Source: Branchiostoma floridae
Taxonomy: Eukaryota > Chordata > Leptocardii > Amphioxiformes > Branchiostomatidae
Assembly: GCF_000003815.2 (NCBI RefSeq)
Contig: NW_023365618.1
Coordinates: 1 to 64,000 of the forward strand
Length of the DNA: 64,000 bases
Reading direction: 5' to 3'
This document shows positions 1-12,700 of the stretch, in pieces. Below the pieces are notes generated by a model that had not been told where the DNA came from, ran no database searches, and saw nothing but the letters and a program-made list of their open reading frames with translations. Both the position numbers and the translations under genes were made by a program. The number at the start of each line of letters is the position of its first letter. Within the stretch, counting starts at the first letter, position 1.

Positions 1-630
1 AAAATGTTCACACTGGCACAGGACCTAACTTAAGTTCATACTCATACATGCATGTATATGTAAGTAACAACCTTAGTACTAATGCTTAGAGCTGCGTACC
101 TGAAACAAATATCAGGTACAGGTACACAGGTTTAGGTGCAGGTTTCATCAAGTATATGTAAGTTAAAGAACTACTGTAGCTACATGTGTGTAACTATATC
201 TGTTTTAGTGATAAATGTCATGGGGAATTACAGATTTGAACCTCAAAACAATCTCTTTGTAAATTCCAATGGCAAGATTATCAGAATTGTAATAGTTGGT
301 ACAGGATTCACTTATCTGGAGTCTTTACAAGTGGTGTCTAAAAATAGTATTAGTTTGTTTTGGTAAAGAAACAGGTACACAGAAGTTAAGGTCTGGACTT
401 GTACATGTTAAACAGTTTTACAGTATGGAAATTTAGGTACACAGCCTTATCAATGCTAATAGAACTAGTGGTTTTATCATTATTAAGATGTGAATTTTCT
501 TTGTAGACAATACATTTTATGTTAGTAAAAGATGAACTAAAACTAATGACTTTTCAGGGGAAACAAGAACAACAACAGAAGGTAGAATAATAAGAGAAAC
601 CATTAAAGAGTTAGGAAGTACAGCAGCTAC

Positions 631-762
631 CTGTTGCCAGTGCTGTTTCTCAGCCTGTAGTGATTGCTGTGCTGCTGTCAGCTGTGCCTCCAGGGTGGAT
701 TTCTGCTCTCTTAGCTGTCCGCATTGTTGTGTCAGGGTTTCCACACGACTGTCGGCATCAGC
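631..762 (-). CDS. EEA1: EEA1 exon 28, last exon inside the window
   Basis: Forty-four codons beginning ADADSRVETLTQQCGQLREQ, TACCAG acceptor, GTAGCT donor, phase 0-0. Bases 1-630 show no further exon; the gene should continue to the left towards the FYVE domain. Confidence 0.8.
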
Positions 763-3700
763 CTGGTAGGGAAATAAAGGAAAATGAAGATATTTCCTGG
801 CTGAGTTTAGCTTATTTAAAGCAGAACTAGTCTTAAGATCGAAAAGCCTACTAGCCTATGCTATATACACAATGTACTACAGACTGTTTGAATCTGTGTC
901 AAAAGTACTACAGAGTCAATTTCTCACTTATCTTACACAAGTAGTTTAAGAATCGTGATGTGTAATCGGCTACTAGATTGATTATGACTGATTGACTTTG
1001 GTGTCCTCCATTGGCTAAATGTCCCCATGCAGTTCTGATATGTTTGCATAAGGTTTTACTTATTGACCTTTCCAACATTGACCATAACTTGGAAACACCA
1101 GCTACCGGATTCCCTCTAATTTGTATCTAAAATGTTTGAAATCCATCCTTGGCAAAGGCAGTTCAAAAAGCCCTGATCAGAGCTGTTTAGGGACATAGCA
1201 CCTCCTGACGTTAACAAATTCAGTCAGTCAAGAAGCCGTCAGCATGGCGCAAGTCTCCAATAGTGGGAGAGCCAGACTTACGAAAAACAAATTAAGTGAG
1301 AATTTGATTTGACCTTTAATTTTAAGTTGAGCTTTCCTCTGGATTCTGGAAGCAGATTTTTCACTGGATGTGACAAGAAGGGAAAATGCTTGTTATGTAC
1401 CTTCTCCTGTGTGAGCCCCTGCACCCTCTGTTCCACAGACTGGAGCTGTGTGGACAGTTGGGATGCTCGCTCCTCCTGGGTAGCCTTGGCCTGGGGGATG
1501 CAAATTTTCAAACTTTAAATGGTATGAAATTCAAACATATGACAAAGCATTCTATATATTAAATGGTTTCTTCACCAAAGTCTAGAAGCGTTAAGCCCAA
1601 GCAATCTGGTCTACATCTATAAGCCCTTTCACAGAGATCAGGACACATGTACGGCAACAGGAATTCTAGGTAATATGTCAATGGTAAAGGCGCTGTAGAA
1701 GAAAACACAACCAACCAGTCTGGACATTGTTATGCCAATCAAAACAATTGCCGAGCCAAGGACTGATTTTGTTTAGGGGGCTCTACCTTTGACAATAACT
1801 AGAATTTGTATCTCCCCAAATGCGTTCAGATGTTTGTGAAAGGGCTTATTTCAAACATTGCTGGAATACAACTGAAGTACATGTACTTGTGCAACTGATC
1901 TACATTTTACATTGTACAACCCTTACCTCTGTGAGATGTTCTACTGTAGACACCAGGGTTTTCTCCCTGTCCCTCAGGGCCTGGAGGTTAGACTCTGCCT
2001 GGTGAAGCTGACCATGCACCTCCTGAAAGGAAACACAACATGAGCATGTACCACAACTGATAAAAATTTATTCTTCAACCATGCAGGCCAAGAGGGAAAA
2101 GATAAAACACCCTGAGGTAGGGCTGGGTACCGGTACAGAGAATTCAGGTCCAGGTCTGGTTCAGGTCCAGCAGATCAGGTCCAGGTCCGGACCTGAACCT
2201 GGACCTGATTCAGTATGACTCATACCAATGGTCCATTTCACTACAAAGAAATCTGTTTGGTGGAGTATTAGACTTACACTGGCCTCTTAAAATCCTACAA
2301 CGCTATCTGCACATGCACGATTGACTGTAAAACTTTGTAGAAATGACTATAAACTCTACTCTACTTCACTCTTGTTATTTTCTTCCACCTGCAAGCGCCA
2401 AAACATGTGAATGCCTGATCAAATAATATGTTAATTTTCTAATCGGTCCAACATCCGGTCCACCTAATTTTTTTAGGTCCGCTTTTTCTGGATCGGTCCA
2501 ATAAGAAAAACCGGTTTTGTACCGGTACAGCGTACCGGTACCCAGCCCTACCCTGAGGTGTAACAAAGATGAAGATATATCTTGATTTACTGAGAAGCTT
2601 ATATTTCAGACTTTTTGTATCGCATACCAGTCCTGTTCAACCACCTCGTAGCATAACAGTTAACACACAGGTTTTTACTGCACAGTACAAGCTGCATATC
2701 TGGACAGATTTATTTTGTCCACCACTGTAAAAGACTTCTACACTTTACAATAAGTGTGGTGGGTCCATTTACCTACTCAAGGTGTGGTTCCCCTCAAAGA
2801 CTTCCATTTAACGATATATCCGAGGGATATCCCTAACAAAGCTACAAACAGATACTAATTTTCACCTGAGTAAAGTTAGGACATTCCCAAGGGCACAACG
2901 TCAGAGCACATCAGGGGAATCAAGCCAAGGACTTCTGAGCTTTCTGCTAAACATCCCACAGTATGTTGACCCCTCCTTGTATACTTTTGAACTACATATA
3001 GTGCCAGGTACAGCAAAGCATCATACTATCCTTGGGTTATGTACGTGTGTACCACCCAACATGGCAAAAGACCAATTTTTAGGTATTACTTACCTTCATG
3101 GCTTCCTTGCTTGTTGCCAATTCTGCTGCCACACTCTGGGTGTCCTCATTAGCTTTCTAAAAAAAAATAATGAAAAAGATGAATATATACAATCATCAAA
3201 CTTTATCATGTATTACTTGCAATTCAACCTCACCACTCTGAATGTCTATCCCTAACAGCTTAGTATGAACCATACAGATGAGGAGGCCATTGCCAGAGCA
3301 ACTAACAGCCACCAAGATTACAAGACAATGGCAATACCAGCCACTTCCTGTACCTTTTCCAACAGCATGCATATTGGGTAAGCCAACAAACAGACCAAGA
3401 TTTGATGACCTTATGATCTAGAACCCCTCACTTACTACTCAATCACACCCACTACTTGACTATAGTTTTTGCCAAGCCTTGCCATCTCAAGATTTTACCT
3501 AACACTGACATCCCTGTAAGCAACTCAGCCACCTCAGATCCAACCCTGGCAAATCTACCAGCATTTTAAGAGGGTAAAGATAAAAGTATGCCAGGACCAG
3601 AATGAAGTTCCACATACCAAAAACTGCAGCAACAAGGTCGACTGTACAATGCGCTGCTTTGTCACTAGCGCCAAACCACTGATGGCAAGACTTGTTTGAC

Positions 3701-6700
3701 TCCTTACTGAAGAATTAAACTCTAATACTAGCCTGAAGGAATCTTTCGTTCAAGCCTGTACATTGTATTTACTCATTTCTAGTTGCATTATTCCAGTAAT
3801 ATTTCATCAAAGTCAGTCTACAATAGACATAATCTAGATTTTATTCAGGAACTCATGATGTAAAATATCAATGCAATTGAATGCTATGCTGCAAGACTTT
3901 ATTTTGAATGAACCAATCCCTTTTATTAGTTTTAAAAAATAAGACAAACAGTGTAATACTATATAGACCCTCAGACCTTATAACCTCTTTATACATTTCA
4001 AACTACTGCATACTTTTCTAGTCATTTCTGCATTAACTTAATAATTGACAAAACAAGTACTAACAAATTGGTTTTGTTCATTTCTTTTTTAAGATGACTT
4101 TATGTTATGCTACAAACTTCTAAGACTTAACTTATATACCATTGTGATTAAAACATATGACCAGCCGCAGAGATNNNNNNNNNNNNNNNNNNNNNNNNNN
4201 NNNNNNNNNNNNNNNNNNNNNNNNNNNNNNNNNNNNNNNNNNNNNNNNNNNNNNNNNNNNNNNNNNNNNNNNNNACCTACTAGACCTTATGGCAACATCT
4301 TGTAATTATTAGTCAAGAAAAGAATATTTTAGTCAGCCTCATTCAATATCTGCTCTTGTTAGTATCTTAAGCAATCTTGATTATTATAAATATCCCACTT
4401 ATTATAAGTTTTTAAACTTATAATAAGTGGGATATTTATAATAATAATTTAAAAATTCACCTGTAACTTTCTTATAGAAATGACCATTGTAATAAAGCAA
4501 ACCACTTTGAAATCTGTTCCATGTAAAACCATTAAAATATTGTTAACCTTTATTTTATGATCATTTATGATTTAAAACTCAATATTTCTAAAACGTGAAT
4601 AGTTCTAAATCCCCATTTTCACAAACCCCATTTTCATTTTCTCAGATATATAAAATGATTATACACTGTAAAGCCACCCATACACCGAATTCCAGATCAG
4701 TTGGCTATTTAATGACACAGAACCCAAAATCTACATTTTTTTGTAAAAAATTGCAAATAAGTTCCAAATTTAACCAATGTTAAGTGATGTGTCACATAGA
4801 ATTCTGTTAGTTTGTTGCAGAAGCCTTTTCTTTCTCTTTCAGCTTCTTGAGTTTTTTCTTACACACCTGGAGCTGCGTCTGCAGCTGCACCACCTGCGAC
4901 TCGTAGTTCTGGATCTGCACCTGCTGACGCTCCACCTGCTGCTTCTCGTTCTGGGGGTGAGGGAGAGAAGAAACACTTTTGGTCAAATTCCAACTATGTA
5001 AGCCTTTAAAAAACTTTTTTTCTATTTTGCTTTTAGACAGACAGGGACAATGTGGCACTGCACTAAAGTTTTGTAACTTATATTAACAGTAACACATACA
5101 CGGTACAGACTGAAGGTAAAGGTAGTCTTTTACCTCCCCGACCGAAGTCAGGTACCCATTTTTACACCTGGGTGAAGTGAGGAAGGTCGTGTAAAGTGCC
5201 TTTCCAAGGGCACAACGTCGGGGTGGGGCACGGTGGGGATCGAACTCAGGACCTATAGATTCTGAGCCGAACGCTCTACCAGTTACGCCACCCCCGACGC
5301 CACTCCTTCAGGTACTAAGTAAGAACTCCCCACCTGGATCTGTTGCAGCAAGTCTTTCTCCAGTAGCATCTTCTCTTCCAGTTGTTCCTTCAGCTTCTCT
5401 ACCACCTTGTCAGTTGCAGACATCTGAAACACACGTCAAAAGTACAAGATAAAGAACATTCCATAAATAATATTCAACAGTTTCCAGAACTAGTTCAAAC
5501 AGTCACACATGTTGGGAATGGGATGTCTGTACTTTAGATTTAGCTACAGAATATAGGATTCTTTTACACAACCAATTTCTTTTACACTTTGCTCAGTAAA
5601 CGTGTCAATGTCTCTCAGACACCTTCCTCAATGCTTCCAACTGGAGTTCTGCTTATGGCTGCTATATAGGTGGCGCTTTTGCAGGCAAAATGACAATCCC
5701 AAATGTGGCCAAGTTTGTATCCCCCCTCGTCCTGGTTCATCACTGGGGTTGACTTCCTTACATCCAGACCATCTCCTTCATGCATTGGATCCGCCTGTTG
5801 TCTTCCCTGTCTATAAACTTGGCCCTCTCCCATTCAACTTAGCCACATTGGAGATTTTCTTCTTTCCCCAAAAACACTCATAATGCACCAAAAGTGCCAC
5901 CTACATCAGCTACATAAGTCAGAAGCTCTGAACTTCAAGGTGTCTGAGCAAGCAAATTGATTATATTAGTTGTGTTGTGTAAAAGAATTCTCCCAAAGGT
6001 ATACTCTACAAATCTGATGAAAACATTTTTGGATGATTTGGCTATGTCCTTGGTGCTGAGATGTTTAAACCTAAAAGGTTCTCAACTAGAGAAGCGAATT
6101 CAGGCCTCAATGGGATTTTAACTGTACCTTCTCCTGTATGTCCTTCTTTAGCTGTTCCCTAACTGTCTGTGCCAGCGACAGCTGTTCCTGTAACCTGGTC
6201 TTCTCTGCACTGCCTTCTGATTTCACCTAAAACATAAAAACATTAAAAAAAGGCATCCATATTCTTTTCATCTTTGATTTTGGCTGGGAATTGATGGATT
6301 CTGCTTAAAGCACACACACATGCACTCAGCCTCAAACTTGGAAACTCTCAAATCAATTGAAATGACCAAATGAACGATACATCAGCTATTGCTCTATTAT
6401 GTGCTTTTACCATGCATGTGTTATGATATGTGTTGACAGAATCTGAAGGACCTTGATAAGTTTATCTGTATCTCAGTCTGTTATATCCTGTCTGACCCTT
6501 TTACCTTTTCCCTCATGGTCTCAATACAAAGCAGTCTGCAAGCTGATTTAGGATTCTTAGGAATAAACAAAGGATTAAAGAAATAAACAAAACACTGTCC
6601 ACTATGATTAGAGCTGTTCCTGCTTTTGCTGTCTGTCTAGTTAATGGCCATTGTTATTACCTCTCAAGTTCAACTACAACTGTGAACTTTAAGCTTGCTG

Positions 6701-9700
6701 GTTATAATGTACACTCACATGCACTCAGTCACTCACTACCATATGTTAACTGTCAGTGCCCCCTACCTGCTCCAGTTGCTGCTGCAGGCTGGCCAGCTGG
6801 CTGTTCCTGTCCTCCAGCAGCTGTTTGCTGCTGTCCAGCTCCACCTGCATCTTTCCTTTCAGCTGTTCAGCTTCTGATAGGGACTTGGCCTGGATTTTTA
6901 AAAAAGAGTAAACAATACTATCTATAACTTTTACACTGTGGCACACCATAGCTGAAATACAACATCTAGATATGTTTTCCTTGATAGAGAAAACATATTG
7001 TTTATGTTAGTGTGTTCTTCTTCTTTCTGTCATGGACCAATACTATAGCCATACAGTAGGTCGAGTCTAATGGCATAATATTGTGTGCAAGTAGCTTGAC
7101 AAAAGGCTACAGGAAAATATATCGCACAATCACAAAAATGTTGTATTTCTAGTTTGATAAGTTGCCTTTCTTGGTTGCTTGTCTAAATGAGAATAAAATC
7201 ATGTATGCTACACTATTAGTAAATTGTGCTCTGTGAACCTATACATGTAGCAGTGTACAGTCTTAATGCTTTACATAATATAAAGGCCATTTGAAACTTA
7301 GAAAACAAGATATTCTGTAAGAGAATCTGCAGTTTTGTGTCTGATAATGATATGTACACATCTTTGTACATGCTGTATGCCACTCTTTTGTATTGCATAT
7401 TGAAATGAAATATATATATGTAACATATATTCCAATAGAAAGTTGTGTCCCTACCTTCTGTGCCAGGTCGGTGTCCAGCTGTTTGGCCCTCTGCTGTTCC
7501 GCCCCCAGCCTGTCCTTCATCTCACTCAGACTGACCTCCAGTCTGCTCAGCTGTTCCCGCGCTGTACTCAGCTGGGACACAGTCTATGGGAATATTTGCA
7601 CAAGACATTTCTTCACTTTAAATCTATTGAAAAATTCATGTTCCTCATGCATTTTGACTACATCATACACAAAATGCATCTTAAGCCATATCTTTGTCAC
7701 TCAGAGATAAGAAGCCAAACCTTATGACATATATAGTGAAGTTTCATGTAATACAGAGCTCCAGACTAACTTTTTGGCCTAGGAGCACCCCGCTCCTAAC
7801 TCCTAAAACTTAGGAGCACCAGCAAAAATCTAGGAGCACGACAAAGGGAATAAATGAAGGTCCAGTGAAAATACATTTTTTAAACCTCCTTGATACATGT
7901 AATTGAAGACAGACAGACACATGGCAGACCTTAATGAGGTGTGACCCCCCCTGTTGACCATCCCTGTCAGGGGAAGAAACTGACACCTGGCAGGGATAGC
8001 CTTCCCCTGCAAAGATTCTACTTGGCTGCATGATAAATGATGATTAATTGTGAGAGGTCGCACTGTGCGACTGTGGTCACAGATCTGGTTGCATCAGGGG
8101 AATTCTACTCGCATATGCGACCAACTTGGTCGCAGTCAGGAGCCCTGTAATACTATGTTTCAGCTTAGTACTAGGAGTATTGTCAATGTCACCATGTACA
8201 TTTTGTGACAACAGTTGTTTTTGTTTGCCCGGTAGGGCATGAAGGTACAATGAAGAATATCTATGATTACTATTTTTACATGCCCTGCCAAATGGCCATT
8301 TGCAATAATTCTAGTATTGCTTCAAAATGGTTGCTATTACATTTGTCACTATTTTAAAGGTTTTTATTTTTCCATTTTTGCCAGACTTTCATCAAATCAT
8401 GCGACAGTCAGTGAATAATTTTGCTTCTTCACTACAATGAAGCAGGCCACCATTGACTAGTCAGCAAGACCTCAATAAATGTGAAACAGTCTAGCTCACC
8501 TCCTCAGCCTGACCTTTGACCTGCGCTAACTCCTGTGTTTTCTCCTGTAGCGCTGCCCGTGCCGTGGTCAGGTGACCTTCCAAGTCTGTACGCTGAGCGG
8601 CCTTCGCTGCCTCAGAGGCTGCCAATAGGTCGCCCTGCACAGGGAAAAAGGAGATTCATAAGTCACAATGTCATTTATTTATCAACACAATAAACATAAC
8701 AAACTGTGTGAGAGCATCAAAGTTACACTTGTAGCTCTGTTGCCATTAACAATACAGTACATATGTATTACAAGTTTTTAACATAAGATAATGGATACAA
8801 AATGCGACAGTACTGACAAAAAAATCTTCACGTTACAGGAATAACAGAGCTTTACTTCATAAAAATTGAAGATTAACAATAGCTAATTATCGCTTTGGAA
8901 TTCATTTGCATTCTAATATTTCACTAGCACAACAACGCATGAAAGGAAAATACCCAATGGTATGAGACTAGGAATGAAAATAGAATTTGATGAAAAGAAC
9001 AGCTGAGTTTTGTCCCTCTCTGTTCTGTTTAGAATATTAGTATTATTACTGACCTTGTTCTTGAGTTCTGCCTCCAGTTCTGCAGTTTTCTCCTTGGCTG
9101 CAGTAAGTTTGCTGTTGGTGTCCTGTAGAGTTGTGTCCAGCTTGGTACATCTGTCGTTAGCTGCCTCCACATCACTCTTGGTCTGGGGGAAAACAAAGTT
9201 TGGGAGTAGTGAACACAAACAAACAGTACAGACCCATTTCTGGTAATGAACACTATTCAAACAGTACAGATCTGTGGTACCCATCACTGTCAAAAACATT
9301 ATCACTGTTCTCGGTGCTAAAATATTATCCATAAAGTCTCATAAAGTGCAGATCCATCCCTGGTGCTGAACATTATCCACATATACATGTACAGTGTAGA
9401 CTTGTCCTTGGTGCTGAACACTATCCATACATACAGTACAGAACAGTCCTTAGTGCTGAACACTATCCACAAATACACCAGACCTGGTCTTGGTGTTGTA
9501 CACTATCAACACATACCGTACAAACCTGTCCTTGGTACTGGACACTATCAGAAACAGACAGTACAGACCTGTTCTTGGTGCTGAACATTATCCACACATA
9601 CAGTACAGACCTGTCATTGGTGCTGAACACTATCCACACATACAGTATAGACCTGTCCTTAGTGCTGAACACTATCTGCATATACAGTACAGACCTGTCC

Positions 9701-12700
9701 TTGGTGCTGAACACTATCCTCACATACAGTACAGACCTGTCCTTGGTACTGAACACTACCCACACATGCAGACCAGACCTGTCCTTGGTGCTGAACATTT
9801 TACACACATACAGACCAGACCTGTCCTTGGTGCTGAACACTATCCACACATACAGTATAGACCTGTCCTTAGTGCTGAACACTATCCGCATATACAGTAC
9901 AGACCTGTCCTTGGTGCTGAACACTATCCTCACATACAGTACAGACCTGTCCTTGGTACTGAACACTACCCACACATGCAGACCAGACCTGTCCTTGGTG
10001 CTGACACTATCCACACATACAGTATAGACCTGTCCTTGGTGCTGAACACTATCCGCACATACAGTACAGACCTGTCCTTGGTGCTGAACACTATCCTCAC
10101 ATACAGTACAGACCTGTCCTTGGTACTGAACACTACCCACACATGCAGACCAGACCTGTCCTTGGTACTGAACACTACCCACACATGCAGACCAGACCTG
10201 TCCTTGGTACTGAACACTACCCACACATGCAGACCAGACCTGTCCTTGGTGCTAAACATTTTACACACATACAGTATAGACCTGTCCTTAGTGCTGAACA
10301 CTATCCACACATACAGTACAGACCTGTCCTTAGTGCTGAACACTATCCTCACATACAGTACAGACCTGTCCTTAGTGCTGAACACTATCCACACATACAG
10401 TACAGACCTGTCCTTAGTGCTGAACACTATCCACACATACAGTATAGACCTGTCCTTAGTGCTGAACACTATCCACACATACAGTATAGACCTGTCCTTA
10501 GTGCTGAACACTATCCACACATACAGTATAGACCTGTCCTTGGTGCTAAACATTTTGCACATGTACACATACAGTAGAGACCTGTCCTTGGTGCTGAATG
10601 TCATTTCATTTAGTCAAGAGGATATGCATTTACTTTTTATTCTCATCTGTTGGGCATATTCCATTCTAGTCCAATCCTGGATGATAATTCTAGTTCCTTT
10701 TTAACCTTTTCTATCTATCCCTAACGAGGATGGTTCCATACCATAGGCCCCCCTACCTGTGCCAGTTGGGAGTGCAGGGTGTCCATCTGTGTCTCCAGCT
10801 CCTTCACCTGAGCACCTGCTGCCTCCTGACTCGACTGAAGCTGCTTCTGCAGGGCAGCCTGGAAGATTCAGGAATGCAGCACTTAAGTTACAACTGAAGG
10901 GTTAGTAGCACAACTGCTTAATGAATCAGACATCTACATGTTGACAAACTGAGGGAGAAAATACATATCATTATGTTTGTATGGACACTCACATTTTGCT
11001 GCTGTAGCTGTGTGATTGCAGTAGCCTCACCCTCACCTGCCTGGATCTGTAACAAGTTGTGAGCAAAAACAGAATCTTATCTATAGTATAAATGAATCCA
11101 TTTATCTTTTTTGATATTTGTAGTATACTACTATTATACTAACATATATTATAACTATACTGAAAGCAAGGAAAGTCATCCAATACATAAATTTTCCTTT
11201 AACGACTGCTTCACCCTAAAAATCTATAAAGGCATACATCGATGCGACGTGATAAGCAAGATGAGAATCAAGGTAACCAAGATAACTTTTATTGTGTGTA
11301 GTTTTCCCCCACCTTCTCCATAAGGTCAGTCCTCTCCACCTCCAGTTTACTAATCTGATCCTTCAACTCCTGCATAGCGGTCTCCTGCTGCTGGCTGTGG
11401 GCTTCCCTGGGGGACAAGAGATTCCACGTTATCTATGGTCTTCAATATACAGGTGTAAGTTAGGCTTGCCTGTTATCCTTTCCTTACAAGCTTCTGAACA
11501 TGAAGTGTGCTCATTAGGGTAAGGTACTATTACATGTACATTGTACCGGAACAGAACCTGTCTTTCTCTTTGGACTAGTCCGGAAAAAATGTTTAAAACA
11601 TCAGTGAACTGGATTGTGGACCAATTAGAAAGTGAACAGATCATACAGGCAAGAGTTCATGTGTTTTGCAGCTTATCAAGCCAAGAAAAGAACAAGAGCA
11701 AAGTAGAGGAGAGAGAATTTTTACCAAGTGTCTACAGTCAATTTTGGACTACTTTTACAGAGGCATAAGTACATGACGATAGGATATACCAGTAGAAGTA
11801 GGATACTTTAGTAAACAGATTGCTTTTTTAGCAAAGTGAACCATTGTTTTGAGTACTGCCCATTCACAAGTTTTTACAGACATCGGGTCCAGGTGAAGAT
11901 CTGGAGCCGATCATACCTGTACCTGTATTTCCTGTACCCCCTTGTGCTCATTTATTTGTTACATAAAAAAAGTCTTGCTGAATCGAAAGCTTAGTCTTCC
12001 AACTTACTTGGTCTGCAGATGTCTTGTTTGTTCTTCCAGCTGTGTCTGTCTCTTCCTCACCTGTACCTTCAGCTCATCACCTGCTGACACCTGTTGTGGA
12101 GATTTTCACATCACTCCACATCTTTCTCTACTTTGACAAATTTCTACATCATCATCATTGGTCAATGTGCTTTCACACGACGGGGTTATATCCCCCCTTA
12201 CACAGTTATAGGGTGATAATCCCTTTCAAATAGCTGAATACAAGACAGGGATGCGCCCGGTCTCCCATCCAATAATTTCTACAAATTTCTACACAGTAAA
12301 TGTATCCAGTGATATATATGGTAGTATCCGTATAGTAGCTTGCTTGGTACTAAAACTGGATGGTAGTTGTTTGTAAGTTCAACTCCTCAGAATCAGGAGA
12401 TCTACTTCAGTCATGAACCAAAATGACGGGGGAATACAGACACAGTCACGTTTGGGACCACATTCTTGAGAATTAACTGACACAACTCTGTTATTGCTTT
12501 ATTTTATTCATGACAATAACTGTGTATATTTCAAGTTTGGGACCACATAAATGGTATTCTTTAACATTTGGGACTGCACTGTTTGCAGCAGCACATTAAC
12601 TGCAGTGTGGAATTATAGTACAAGTCAGATTTCCCCTTAAGAAGGTGACAGACAGTCATCAAAATGTCCTGTGTGATTGTATGTTGCGGTTGTGAAGAAA

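Noticed and set aside
5225-5302. Functional tRNA gene on the minus strand
   Set aside because: Boxes A and B are present but no proper acceptor stem closes, and the sequence continues into a repeated non-tRNA SINE body.
9490-10704. 404-codon plus-strand and 253-codon minus-strand reading frames
   Set aside because: They are translations of the 42-bp minisatellite, open only because the unit is a multiple of three. The region is an EEA1 intron.
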